Shown: positions 16,281 through 24,336 of the stretch, piece by piece | How positions within the stretch are numbered: position 1 is the stretch's first letter | How the letters are laid out: each line of letters opens with the position of its first letter | Source of the DNA: Oscillospiraceae bacterium | GTDB taxonomy: Bacteria > Bacillota > Clostridia > Oscillospirales > Ruminococcaceae | Assembly: GCA_017532085.1 (NCBI GenBank) | Contig: JAFXJT010000025.1 | Span: forward strand, 1 to 61,401 | Length of the DNA stretch: 61,401 nt | Reading direction: 5' to 3' | Notes under the pieces: model-generated | Seen by the model: the letters and a program-made list of their open reading frames with translations, nothing else | What the model was told of the DNA's origin: nothing | Databases searched by the model: none | Translations under genes and position numbers: made by a program

Positions 16281-16838
16281 ATGCTGGAAGCATTACTGCA
16301 ATTTGCTTTGAAACTCTGTCCAAAGGCAATTCGCAATCTGTTCTATCGCTATGAAAGCGCTCTGCGCTATTGCTATTACGGTGCATGGACAACGCTCATT
16401 TCTGCTCTGACAAAGCTTCTTGGACAATGGCTGTTCGGCCTTGCCGGCTATACCATGGAAATGACGGTTCCCAATCTGCTGAACACCACATTCTCATGGA
16501 TCTGCGCTGTCAGCTTTGCTTTTGTCGTCAATAAAAAATACGTTTTTATGAGCAAAACCGATACAACCAAAGAATTGCTCTTTGAAATCGGTACGTTTGT
16601 GGGTGCCCGTGTGATTTCCTATTTCATGGAGCTGGGCATCATGTGGCTGACCACCGCTTACTGGAAATGGAATTATCTGCTGATGACCATTCTGGTGCAG
16701 TTTATCATTCTGGCGATGAACTATATCTTCAGCAAGCTGGTGGTGTTCCGGAAAGGTACCAAACAGAATCCCGATACCCCAAATACCACAAAGGATATCG
16801 CCCGTTCTGCAGCAGACGAATCCAGCAATCAGTCTTAA
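16281..16838 (+). CDS. GtrA-like four-helix membrane protein
   Basis: The 185-residue product has about four membrane segments and the GtrA pattern, including the conserved NKKYVF after the second segment and an end near MNYIFSKLVVFRK. GtrA proteins are thought to move or present lipid-linked sugars for cell-surface glycosylation. No glycosyltransferase partner is adjacent, so the substrate is unknown. ATG 16281 has GGAGG 8 bases upstream, directly after a strong promoter; the frame continues upstream through the promoter and cannot be coding there. The C-terminal tail is hydrophilic (KQNPDTPNTTKD). Confidence 0.85.
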   Translation: MLEALLQFALKLCPKAIRNLFYRYESALRYCYYGAWTTLISALTKLLGQWLFGLAGYTMEMTVPNLLNTTFSWICAVSFAFVVNKKYVFMSKTDTTKELLFEIGTFVGARVISYFMELGIMWLTTAYWKWNYLLMTILVQFIILAMNYIFSKLVVFRKGTKQNPDTPNTTKDIARSAADESSNQS

Positions 16839-16860
16839 CGCACTTCTAAGGAGGGTTCCC

Positions 16861-17649
16861 ATGGCATCAATTATTTCAGAAGACATCCGCTTTCATCTGA
16901 AAACCAAAACCGGTGATATCGGCAGATATGTGATTCTGCCGGGCGATCCGGGACGTGTCCCCAAAATCGCTGCGAAGCTCGATCATGCAAAATGCATTGC
17001 AAGCAACAGAGAATATACAACCTATACCGGTGAACTGGATGGCGTTCGGGTCAGTGTATGCTCCACCGGTATCGGCGGCGCTTCGGCTGCCATTGCTGTG
17101 GAGGAACTGATCCTGTGCGGTGCCGATACCTTTATCCGTGTGGGCACCAGCGGCGGTATGGATCTGAAAGTATTCGGCGGCGATCTGATCGTGGCATCTG
17201 CGGCGGTTCGCAGCGAGGGCACAAGCTATGAATATCTGCCGGATCACTATCCTGCTGTGGCGGATTTCCAAGTCGTAAGAGCTTTGCAGGATGCCGGCAA
17301 TGCACTCTCTACCGATCAGGACGGCAATCGCTGCCATGTGGGTGTTGTGCACAGCAAAGATAACTTCTATGGCGAAATTGATCCCGATACGACAGCTGTG
17401 GGGCAAAAGCTCAGGACCGCTTGGGATGCTTATGTCAAATGCGGCTGTCTCACCTCAGAGATGGAAGCTGCGGCGTTATTCTCTGTCGCCCTTTGCCGAG
17501 GGGTCCGCGCCGGTGCCGTGCTGACGGCTCTTTGGAATGTGGAACGTACCAAACAGCATCTGCCCGATTTCAACTGCGAAAGCAGCGAGCGTGCCATTCA
17601 ATGTGCTGTGAATGCCATCCGACTGCTCATTCAGCAGGACGCAAAATAA
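16861..17649 (+). CDS. udp: Uridine phosphorylase
   Basis: This enzyme splits uridine with phosphate to uracil and ribose-1-phosphate (pyrimidine salvage). The 262-residue protein belongs to the NP-I phosphorylase family: phosphate-loop GDPGRV, the IRVGTSGGM segment, the SKDNFY segment and the ribose-binding SEMEAAALFSVA. These features fit uridine rather than purine substrates, but sequence alone does not prove specificity. TAAGGAGG precedes the ATG. It follows the GtrA gene by 22 bases and ends at a bidirectional terminator. Confidence 0.92.
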   Translation: MASIISEDIRFHLKTKTGDIGRYVILPGDPGRVPKIAAKLDHAKCIASNREYTTYTGELDGVRVSVCSTGIGGASAAIAVEELILCGADTFIRVGTSGGMDLKVFGGDLIVASAAVRSEGTSYEYLPDHYPAVADFQVVRALQDAGNALSTDQDGNRCHVGVVHSKDNFYGEIDPDTTAVGQKLRTAWDAYVKCGCLTSEMEAAALFSVALCRGVRAGAVLTALWNVERTKQHLPDFNCESSERAIQCAVNAIRLLIQQDAK

Positions 17650-17671
17650 ACGATTCTTCAAAAGAAATGAT

Positions 17672-17718
17672 CAAAAAACCAGCCGCACAGTCCGATTTCT
17701 GTGAGGCTGGTTTTGTTT
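17672..17718. terminator. Bidirectional terminator between udp and the anti-sigma gene
   Basis: AAAACCAGCC-G-CACAG (17675-17690) pairs with CTGTG-A-GGCTGGTTTT (17699-17714), with one internal mismatch. An A run lies on the left and a T-rich stretch on the right. Confidence 0.85.
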
Positions 17719-17729
17719 CTGCCGACGCA

Positions 17730-18068
17730 TTACCGATTGCGGTTATTTGATGCAATCGTTTTCCAGATAAAAATGATCGCGGTGGTGATCATGGCTGCCG
17801 TGATCACAGTCTGCGAGGTCATCGTTACAATACGACGACGACGCATTCTGCGGGAAAGAGAGGCAAACAAGGCTCCTGTTTCCGGTTCCGATTCGTGCTG
17901 CTTCTCCTTGGACTCCAACTGCATGGAATGCGTATATTGCTTATAATAATTACGACACTCAGGACAATTGCGCAGATGCAGCCGCATTTCCTGACAAGTC
18001 GCTTCACTGGCAATGCCATCATAATACACAGGAATCAGATCCTGTATCACATCACACTTCATATGCAT
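17730..18068 (-). CDS. Zinc-finger anti-sigma factor
   Basis: This 112-residue protein has an N-terminal zf-HC2/ZAS domain (C5, then H31-x3-C35-x2-C38), a basic stretch (RRMRRRR) and one membrane helix (about 81-102) near the C-terminus. This layout is usual for membrane anti-sigma factors that hold an ECF sigma factor until a signal releases it. It overlaps the end of the sigma gene by 17 bases, with GGAGG 8 bases before ATG 18068, so the pair is translationally coupled. The extracytoplasmic part is only about 10 residues, too short to be a sensor domain by itself. Confidence 0.85.
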   Translation of the reverse strand: MHMKCDVIQDLIPVYYDGIASEATCQEMRLHLRNCPECRNYYKQYTHSMQLESKEKQHESEPETGALFASLSRRMRRRRIVTMTSQTVITAAMITTAIIFIWKTIASNNRNR

Positions 18069-18561
18069 TTTTTAATGCCTCCAATACCATTTTCTTTGCA
18101 CGGAAATACAATACCTTCGCCGAGCTTTCTGTAATATGCATTGCTTTCGCAACCTGCGAAAACGGCAGGTCTGCATAGATCCGCAGAATCACAGCTTCCC
18201 GATATTTTTCAGGCATCTGTCCGATGATTCCTCGAATCGTTTCCGCAATATCCTTTTTCTGCAACGCAAGCTCAGGGTTTGCATCCTCATTCTCGCATAC
18301 AAGATCAGTCACCATATCCAGATTGGTGGATTGCAGATCCTGCCGATGCTTTTTCAGATGCTTGTAATACGTATGCTTGGCAATGGATGCCAGCCATGTA
18401 AACACTTCACTGTTGCCTTGATAGCGATGCATGGAGGTGAACGCCTGATAAAATGTTTCCTGCGTCAGTTCCTCGGCGGTATCCGCATGATCGCACAAAC
18501 GATATAAAAATGCGTATACACGTTGATAGTACTCTTTATAGAGCACTTCAAACTCAGGCAT
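18052..18561 (-). CDS. ECF-family RNA polymerase sigma factor
   Basis: This 169-residue sigma-70 family protein carries region 2 (about 5-70, FLYRLCDHADTAEELTQETF) and region 4 (about 110-165, with the helix-turn-helix LPFSQVAKAMHITESSAKVLYFRAKK), without regions 1 and 3. AAGGAGG precedes the ATG. It is coupled to its anti-sigma factor and diverges from the fatty-acid synthesis operon across 223 bp. A TGTAACC motif 50-56 bases upstream of the start on this strand, repeated on the other strand before fabH, suggests autoregulation and control of the fab operon. This is inferred from pattern only. Confidence 0.9.
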   Translation of the reverse strand: MPEFEVLYKEYYQRVYAFLYRLCDHADTAEELTQETFYQAFTSMHRYQGNSEVFTWLASIAKHTYYKHLKKHRQDLQSTNLDMVTDLVCENEDANPELALQKKDIAETIRGIIGQMPEKYREAVILRIYADLPFSQVAKAMHITESSAKVLYFRAKKMVLEALKNAYEV

Positions 18562-18588
18562 TGACCTTCCTCCTTACATCATATTGGT

Positions 18589-18617
18589 TTGTATTTCATT
18601 TTACAATAAAGGTTACA
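18589..18617 (-). promoter_or_regulatory. Candidate autoregulated ECF promoter of the sigma gene
   Basis: TGTAACCTTT (18617-18608 on the minus strand) looks like the AAC-containing -35 of ECF promoters. An ATACAA sequence lies 16 bases after TGTAACC. The predicted start of transcription would leave a leader of about 20 bases including AAGGAGG. Confidence 0.45.
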
Positions 18618-18673
18618 GACGATTTGTGAACAAATTGTAAATTTTGACGTTTGTCATTTTTTTGTCATTTTTT

Positions 18674-18702
18674 TGTAACCTTTTGAAAAAAACAGAGACT
18701 AA
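18674..18702 (+). promoter_or_regulatory. Candidate ECF-type promoter of the fab operon
   Basis: TGTAACCTTTT begins at 18674. GACTAA (18697-18702) lies 16 bases after TGTAACC. The same TGTAACCTTT motif precedes the divergent ECF sigma gene. No good sigma-A promoter is visible just upstream of fabH. A T-rich direct repeat (TTTGTCATTTTT twice) lies immediately before it. Confidence 0.4.
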
Positions 18703-18718
18703 TTTATCAGAGTGCCCT

Positions 18719-18759
18719 TTTGGCAGAGAACCTACACTGGCCTCTTCTCCTCTGCCAAA
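18719..18759 (+). promoter_or_regulatory. Inverted repeat in the fabH leader
   Basis: TTTGGCAGAG (18719-18728) and CTCTGCCAAA (18750-18759) form a perfect 10-bp inverted repeat with a 21-base loop, 25 bases before the fabH start. There is no T run after it, so it is not a terminator. It could be an operator or an mRNA structure. It does not resemble the FapR operator. Confidence 0.5.
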
Positions 18760-18784
18760 TGCGATAGAAAGGAATCACGATAAC

Positions 18785-19741
18785 ATGAGCTTTCGATTTT
18801 TAGGTACCGGTGCTTATGTGCCGGAAACCATCGTTACCAATGATGCGCTTTCCAAGCTGGTGGATACCGATGACGAATGGATCACCCAGCGTGTCGGGGT
18901 CAAGCGCAGACATATTTCAAAGAATCAGACGGCTGCGGATATGGCAACAGAGGCTGCAAAACGTGCTCTGGAAAACGCCGGTGTGCTTCCTGCCGAGCTG
19001 GATCTGATTCTGGTTGCAACGGTCAGCTCGGAAACCGCTGCGCCCTCTGCTGCTTGTCTGGTACAGAGAAATATCGGTGCAGCTTGTATGGCATTTGATA
19101 TCTCGGCTGCTTGTGCAGGATTCCTTTTTGCGCTGGAAACCGCAAATGCATACTTTATGACCCGCAAGATCAAGAAAGCTTTGGTCATCGGTGCCGAACG
19201 GCTCAGCCGCCTCGTGAACTGGTCAGACCGCTCTACCTGCGTGATCTTCGGTGACGGCGCCGGCGCTGCGGTTCTCGGTGAGGGCAATGCTTATCTGGAT
19301 TCCACCTTCACCGTAACCGGTGATGATACCGTGCTCCGAATCCCGAATTATGCCGGCAAAAGTCCCTATTGGGAGGGCAAATCCGAAGATCCCTTCATCG
19401 AAATGCAGGGACAGGCTACCTTCAAGTTCGCTGTGCAGTCGATGGTGCGGGATATCAAGCTGCTGCTGGAACGCAATCATCTCTCGACAGAGGATATCGC
19501 CTGTATTGTCCCGCATCAGGCAAACAGCCGCATCATTGAGCTGGCTGCCCGTAAGTTGGGCATCCCCTATGAGCGCTTTGTGCTGAATATCACCGAATAC
19601 GGCAATACTTCCGCTGCAAGTGTGCCCATCGCGCTGGATGAAGCAGCCAGAAAAGGAATCCTGCAAAAAGGCGATAAATTTATTATGGCCGGCTTCGGCG
19701 GCGGATTGGCAAGCGCTGCCAATCTGATGATCTGGGAATAA
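18785..19741 (+). CDS. fabH: Beta-ketoacyl-ACP synthase III
   Basis: FabH starts fatty-acid synthesis by condensing acyl-CoA with malonyl-ACP. The 318-residue product has the catalytic triad of a thiolase fold: C110 in DISAACAGF, H244 in VPHQANSRII and N274 in EYGNTSAAS. I placed the start at ATG 18785, where the protein begins SFRFLGTGAYVPE and AAAGGAATC is upstream. A longer frame to 18644 runs through the leader and hairpin and is not conserved. It is the first gene of the FASII operon. Confidence 0.95.
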   Translation: MSFRFLGTGAYVPETIVTNDALSKLVDTDDEWITQRVGVKRRHISKNQTAADMATEAAKRALENAGVLPAELDLILVATVSSETAAPSAACLVQRNIGAACMAFDISAACAGFLFALETANAYFMTRKIKKALVIGAERLSRLVNWSDRSTCVIFGDGAGAAVLGEGNAYLDSTFTVTGDDTVLRIPNYAGKSPYWEGKSEDPFIEMQGQATFKFAVQSMVRDIKLLLERNHLSTEDIACIVPHQANSRIIELAARKLGIPYERFVLNITEYGNTSAASVPIALDEAARKGILQKGDKFIMAGFGGGLASAANLMIWE

Positions 19742-19800
19742 CCTGTCAATCGGCAGGTATCCATATATTCTATTTTTTTATGATAAAGGAGATTATTACC

Positions 19801-20025
19801 ATGGTACAGGAAAAACTGATTGCACTGATCGCTGAGAACATTGATTGTGATGCTGCTGAGCTGAATGCTTCCACTGAATTTGAGTCTCTGGGCATCGATT
19901 CGCTGGATATCGCTGAGCTGCTGATGACGGTTGAGGATGAGTTCGGTGTATCTGTTGAGATGGATCCTGCTCTTAAGACCATCGGTGATCTGACTGCTAA
20001 GATCGAAGAAGGTCAAAACGCTTAA
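19801..20025 (+). CDS. acpP: Acyl carrier protein
   Basis: ACP carries growing acyl chains on a 4'-phosphopantetheine. The acidic 74-residue product has the attachment serine in GIDSLDIAELL (S34). AAAGGAGA precedes the ATG at 19801, and the in-frame upstream ATG at 19780 is part of the leader. It lies between fabH and fabK in the FASII operon. Confidence 0.96.
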   Translation: MVQEKLIALIAENIDCDAAELNASTEFESLGIDSLDIAELLMTVEDEFGVSVEMDPALKTIGDLTAKIEEGQNA

Positions 20026-20055
20026 TTCAGAAACCAGTAAGGAAAGGAACCGTTT

Positions 20056-21003
20056 ATGTTAAGCTCTCCAATTTGTGAACGTATCGGAATACAATATCCT
20101 GTTTTTCAAGGCGGTATGGCTTGGATCTCGGATGCAAAACTGGCTGCTGCCGTTTCGGAAGCCGGCGGATTGGGTATTATCTCCGGTGTGCGGGAAAGCG
20201 CCGAGGCACTCCGTGAACAGATCCGATTGGCACGCACTCTGACCGATAAGCCCTTTGGTGTCAACATCATGCTCATGAGCCCGCTGGCTGAGGAAATCGC
20301 TGCCGTAGTTGCTCAGGAGCGCGTGGCTGTGGTCACAACCGGTGCGGGAAGTCCTGCAAAATTCATGCCCATGTGGCAGGAAGCCGGCATTGCTGTGATT
20401 CCCGTGGTAGCCTCCGTTGCCATGGCGCAGATCGCAGAACGCACCGGCGCTGCTGCTGTCATTGCCGAAGGACAGGAATCCGGCGGTCATATCGGAGAGC
20501 TTACCACAATGGCTCTGGTGCCTCAGGTTGCCGCTGCAGTTTCCATCCCCGTATTGGCTGCAGGCGGCATCGGTGATGGCAGAGGCATGGCGGCTGCCTT
20601 TATGCTGGGCGCTGTCGGCGTACAGATGGGCACCCGCTTCCTCGTTGCCGAAGAGTGCAGCATCCATCCGAACTACAAAGCTGCTGTGCTCAAAGCAAGC
20701 GATGTTTCAACCGTTACCACCGGCAGACGCTTCGGCGGCAATACTTGCCGGTGTATCAAAAACCAATTTTCCCGTAACTTTTTGCAGCAGGAATATGCTC
20801 CTGATGCGACGGCAGAATCCATTGCCGATCTGGGCGTTGGCGCTTTGCGTCGTGCTGTGGAGGGAGATGCCAAAACCGGCTGCCTCTTAGCCGGTCAAAT
20901 CAGCGGTATGGTGCGTCAGCAAGAACCTGCCGCAGCGATCGTACAATCTGTCTGCAATGAGGCGGAACTGCTTTTGAAAGGAGCGCAGCAATGGGTAAAA
21001 TAG
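20056..21003 (+). CDS. fabK: Enoyl-ACP reductase II (FMN-dependent)
   Basis: FabK performs the last reduction of each elongation cycle and replaces FabI in many Firmicutes. The 315-residue TIM-barrel flavoprotein begins CERIGIQYPVFQGGMAWISD, has the FMN-phosphate segments AAGGIGDGRGMA and GVQMGTRF, and the QESGGHIGE loop. The nitronate monooxygenase family is similar, but the position between acpP and fabD settles the assignment. AAGGAAAGGAACC precedes the ATG. The stop codon overlaps the start of fabD by 13 bases. Confidence 0.94.
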   Translation: MLSSPICERIGIQYPVFQGGMAWISDAKLAAAVSEAGGLGIISGVRESAEALREQIRLARTLTDKPFGVNIMLMSPLAEEIAAVVAQERVAVVTTGAGSPAKFMPMWQEAGIAVIPVVASVAMAQIAERTGAAAVIAEGQESGGHIGELTTMALVPQVAAAVSIPVLAAGGIGDGRGMAAAFMLGAVGVQMGTRFLVAEECSIHPNYKAAVLKASDVSTVTTGRRFGGNTCRCIKNQFSRNFLQQEYAPDATAESIADLGVGALRRAVEGDAKTGCLLAGQISGMVRQQEPAAAIVQSVCNEAELLLKGAQQWVK

Positions 21004-21908
21004 CATTTGTTTTTTCGGGTCAGGGTGCACAGCACAGCGGAATGGGCAAAGCATTCTATGATCAAAGCCCGGCAGTGCGTGCCATATTCGATGCCGCAGA
21101 AGCCATGCGTCCCGGTACGCTGCAGCAATGCTTCGATTCCGATGCGGAAACGCTCAAGCAGACCCAAAATACACAGCCTTGTCTGTATCTGACCGATCTG
21201 GCTGCTGCACTGGCTTTACAGGAAGCCGGTATCCAAGCCGATGGTCTTGCCGGATTCTCTCTCGGAGAGATTCCTGCTCTGGCATTCGGCGGTGCCTATT
21301 CTGCCCAAGAAGGCTTTGCCATCGCCTGCAAGCGAGGAGAAGCCATGGCAAAGGCTGCCGCTGCTGCCCCGGCATCTATGGTGGCTGTTCTGAAACTGGA
21401 AAAATCTGCGGTAGAGGCACTTTGTCATGCACATGAAGGTGTCTATGCCGTCAATGATAACGCACCCGGTCAAGTGGTATGTGCAGGACGTTCCGAAGCA
21501 CTGCCTGCCTTTACCGAGGATGTCAAAAAAGCAGGCGGTCGTGCTTTGCCTCTGGCTGTGGGAGGAGGCTTCCACTCTCCGATGATGCAGCCCGCCGCCG
21601 AGGAATTCGGAGAAGCACTGCAGCAATATCCTTACACCAAGCCTGCTCTGCCCGTTTACGGCAATACCTATGCCGAGCCCTATGGCGAAAACGGGCATGC
21701 ATGGATGCAGGCGCAGATTCATAATCCTGTGCGCTGGGTGGATACCATACGCCGTATGGTCAGTGAGGGCTATGACATCTTCATCGAATGCGGTGTGGGC
21801 AATACGCTGACAAAGCTGATTGGCAAAATTGATCCCTCTGTTCGGGCATTTGCTGTGGAAGATCCGGAATCTATGGCAAACGCCATAGCCGCATTGAAGG
21901 AGGCATAA
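20991..21908 (+). CDS. fabD: Malonyl-CoA:ACP transacylase
   Basis: FabD loads malonate from CoA onto ACP. The 305-residue protein has the N-terminal FVFSGQGAQHSGMG, the nucleophile motif GFSLGE (S90) and the catalytic histidine in GGGFHSPMM (H195). AAAGGAG lies upstream of the ATG inside the end of fabK, so the genes are translationally coupled. The length is normal. Confidence 0.95.
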   Translation: MGKIAFVFSGQGAQHSGMGKAFYDQSPAVRAIFDAAEAMRPGTLQQCFDSDAETLKQTQNTQPCLYLTDLAAALALQEAGIQADGLAGFSLGEIPALAFGGAYSAQEGFAIACKRGEAMAKAAAAAPASMVAVLKLEKSAVEALCHAHEGVYAVNDNAPGQVVCAGRSEALPAFTEDVKKAGGRALPLAVGGGFHSPMMQPAAEEFGEALQQYPYTKPALPVYGNTYAEPYGENGHAWMQAQIHNPVRWVDTIRRMVSEGYDIFIECGVGNTLTKLIGKIDPSVRAFAVEDPESMANAIAALKEA

Positions 21909-21911
21909 TCT

Positions 21912-22649
21912 ATGAACTTAAACGGAAAAACTGCCGTTGTCACAGGCGGCTCCAGAGGAATCGGCAGGGCAGTCTGCATTGCCCTTGCCCAAGCCGGTGC
22001 CAATGTGATTCTGCTGTATGCCGGCAATGCGCAAAAGGCTGAGGAAACTCTGGCTCTGCTGGATGCCTATCCCGGCAAAGCTGCCGCATTTTGCTGTGAT
22101 GTCTCCGATTTTGCACAGACCAAAGAAATCTTCTCTGAAATCCACAAAGCCTATGGCTCCATTGATATTGTCGTCAACAACGCCGGCATTACCAAGGATA
22201 AGCTTATGCTTTCCATGAAGCCCGAGGAATTTGAAGCTGTGCTGAATGTCAATCTGACCGGTGCATTCAATGTGCTCAAGCAGGTCTATCCGATTATGGC
22301 AAAGCAGCGCAGCGGTAAGATTATCAATATCAGCTCTGTTGCCGGATTGATGGGCAATGCGGGTCAGGTCAACTATGCAGCATCCAAGGCAGGTCTGATC
22401 GGTATGACCAAAAGCATTGCATAAGAGCTTGCTCCGAGAGGCATCTGCTGCAATGCGATTGCTCCCGGCTTTATCGAAACCGATATGACAGAAGCATTCC
22501 AGGATAAGCCTGAGGTGCTCGGTGTCATTCCCATGAAGCGTATGGGCAAGCCTGAGGAGGTTGCAGCTCTGGTTGCATTTCTCGCTTCCCCCGCCGCCGA
22601 TTATATCACCGGTGAAGTGATCCGGATTGATGGCGGCATGGCAATGTAA
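21912..22649 (+). pseudogene. fabG: 3-oxoacyl-ACP reductase FabG interrupted by an in-frame TAA
   Basis: FabG reduces 3-oxoacyl-ACP with NADPH and is normally essential. The frame from ATG 21912 encodes the Rossmann start TAVVTGGSRGIG, the NNAGIT segment and the catalytic residues S142, Y155 and K159. It then meets TAA at 22422-22424 (codon 171). Past the stop the same frame continues for 74 codons with a normal FabG C-terminus (PGFIETDMT, GEVIRIDGGMAM) to TAA at 22647-22649. The full product would be 245 residues. Homologues usually have lysine at the stop (SIAKELAPRG), so one A-to-T change from AAA would explain it. No frameshift is present. The truncated 170-residue form lacks the C-terminal helix and strand of the fold. 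It may be a recent mutation, a sequencing error, or a codon that is read through. Confidence 0.9.
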
Positions 22650-22676
22650 TCCTACCATTTGAAAGGAAGAAAAATC

Positions 22677-23906
22677 ATGAAACGTGTTGTTGTTACCGGT
22701 ATCGGTGCTGTGACGCCTGTGGGAAATACGGTTCCTGCATTCTGGGAAGCGATTCTGAACGGAACCAATGGAATCGCTCCGATTACCGCTTTTGATGCTT
22801 CCGAATACAACTGGAAGCTGGCTGCCGAGGTCAAGGCGTTTGATCCCGCAGCAGTGCTCGATAAGATGACTGCCAGAAAAACCGATCGCTTTGTACAATT
22901 TGCCTTGGCTGCCACCCAAGAGGCTATGGCGGACAGCGGCATCGAAGGCACCTTGGAGCCGGAAGAACTGGGTGTTTATTACGGCTCCGGTATTGGCGGC
23001 TTTACGACACTTTGCGCACAGCATATTGCTATGCTGGAGGGCGGTCAGCGTAAGGTACAGCCCCAGTTTATCAGCAAAATGATCTATAATATCGCAGCCG
23101 GCAATATTGCCATCCGCTTCCATGCCAAGGGTGCCAATATGGCAGTTTCCACTGCCTGTGCTACCGGCACCACTGCCATCGGTGAGGCCTATCGTGCCAT
23201 CGCTATGGGAGCGCAGACGGCAATCATCTGCGGCGGCAGTGAAGCTGCCATTACGCCGTTGGCTCTGGTTGGCTTCGGCAATGCTATGGCGCTTAACAGT
23301 GCTGAGGATCTCAATATGGCTTCCATCCCCTTCGATGCCCGCAGAGGCGGCTTCGTCATGGGCGAAGGTGCCGGTACTCTGATCCTTGAAGAATATGAGC
23401 ACGCTGCTGCACGCGGTGCCAAAATCTATGCAGAGGTCTGCGGCTATGGCGCAACCTGCGATGCCCATCATGTCACAGCACCCGATCCCGAGGCTTCACA
23501 AGTGGCAAGAGCCATTACCCTGGCTTGCGGTGATCTTTCTGTGGATCCTTGCGAAATCTATGTCAATGCGCATGGCACAGGCACACCGATGAATGATCGT
23601 ACCGAAACCATGGCGCTGAAAAAAGCCTTCGGTGAGGATGCCGCTAAGCTGCATATCAGCTCTACCAAATCCATGACCGGTCATATGCTGGGTGCAGCCG
23701 GTGCTGTTGAAGCCATTGCTGCCATCCTTGCTTTGCAGAATGATATCGTTCCGCCGACCATCAATCTGCAGGAAGCAGATCCCGACTGCGATCTGGATTA
23801 TACGCCCAACACCGCTGTGAAAACACCGATCTCTCTTGCTGTTTCCACTTCTCTGGGCTTCGGCGGTCACAATGCCTGTGTTGCTTTCAAGAAGGTGCAG
23901 GCATGA
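22677..23906 (+). CDS. fabF: Beta-ketoacyl-ACP synthase II
   Basis: FabF elongates acyl-ACP chains. The 409-residue product has the nucleophile C161 in STACATGT, the first active-site histidine in VNAHGTGTPMND, and the second in KSMTGHMLGAAG, plus the C-terminal LGFGGHNA. ATG 22677 starts the conserved KRVVVTGIGAVTPVG; GAAAGGAAG is upstream. The stop overlaps the start of fabZ by 4 bases. In many clostridial operons accB follows here; it is absent. Confidence 0.96.
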   Translation: MKRVVVTGIGAVTPVGNTVPAFWEAILNGTNGIAPITAFDASEYNWKLAAEVKAFDPAAVLDKMTARKTDRFVQFALAATQEAMADSGIEGTLEPEELGVYYGSGIGGFTTLCAQHIAMLEGGQRKVQPQFISKMIYNIAAGNIAIRFHAKGANMAVSTACATGTTAIGEAYRAIAMGAQTAIICGGSEAAITPLALVGFGNAMALNSAEDLNMASIPFDARRGGFVMGEGAGTLILEEYEHAAARGAKIYAEVCGYGATCDAHHVTAPDPEASQVARAITLACGDLSVDPCEIYVNAHGTGTPMNDRTETMALKKAFGEDAAKLHISSTKSMTGHMLGAAGAVEAIAAILALQNDIVPPTINLQEADPDCDLDYTPNTAVKTPISLAVSTSLGFGGHNACVAFKKVQA

Positions 23907-24325
23907 ATCGACAGGAACTGATGCAGATTCTTCCGCATCGGGATACCATGCTGCTGCTGGATGAAGCTTCCGTTGTGGATCAGGTTGCACACGGCAAGCT
24001 GGAAATCAAAGGCGATGAGTGGTTCTTAAATGGGCATTTCCCCAACGAACCCATTGTACCCGGTGTGATTTTATGTGAAATCCTTGCCCAATCGACCTGT
24101 GTTCTGCTGCAGGATCAGATCAAAGACAGCGCCTCTGTCAGAACCCTGTATACAGGACTCAATCATGTACGGTTCCGCAATCCGGTAAAACCCGGTGATG
24201 TGTTCCGCACAGAATGTGTCATTACCAAGGCAAAAGCACCCTTTTATTTTGCAAGCGGCAAAGGCTATGTCGGTGATCGTCTCTGCATCAGTGCAGAGTT
24301 CTCATTCGCTGTCCAAACGCTGTAA
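23903..24325 (+). CDS. fabZ: 3-hydroxyacyl-ACP dehydratase
   Basis: FabZ dehydrates 3-hydroxyacyl-ACP. The 140-residue hot-dog-fold protein has the conserved ILPHRDTMLLLD start and the active-site helix region GHFPNEPIVPGVILCEILAQ. It is coupled to fabF by an ATGA overlap. Only one dehydratase gene is in the cluster, as in other FabK-type Firmicutes; no isomerase for unsaturated fatty acids is seen here. Confidence 0.95.
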   Translation: MNRQELMQILPHRDTMLLLDEASVVDQVAHGKLEIKGDEWFLNGHFPNEPIVPGVILCEILAQSTCVLLQDQIKDSASVRTLYTGLNHVRFRNPVKPGDVFRTECVITKAKAPFYFASGKGYVGDRLCISAEFSFAVQTL

Positions 24326-24336
24326 AGGAGTCATCC

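Noticed and set aside
18644-18784. Longer FabH starting at 18644
   Set aside because: The extra sequence covers a promoter-like motif and hairpin and lacks homology to FabH.
22425-22649. A separate small gene for the FabG C-terminal part
   Set aside because: No ribosome site precedes the internal ATG codons and the fragment has no stand-alone fold.
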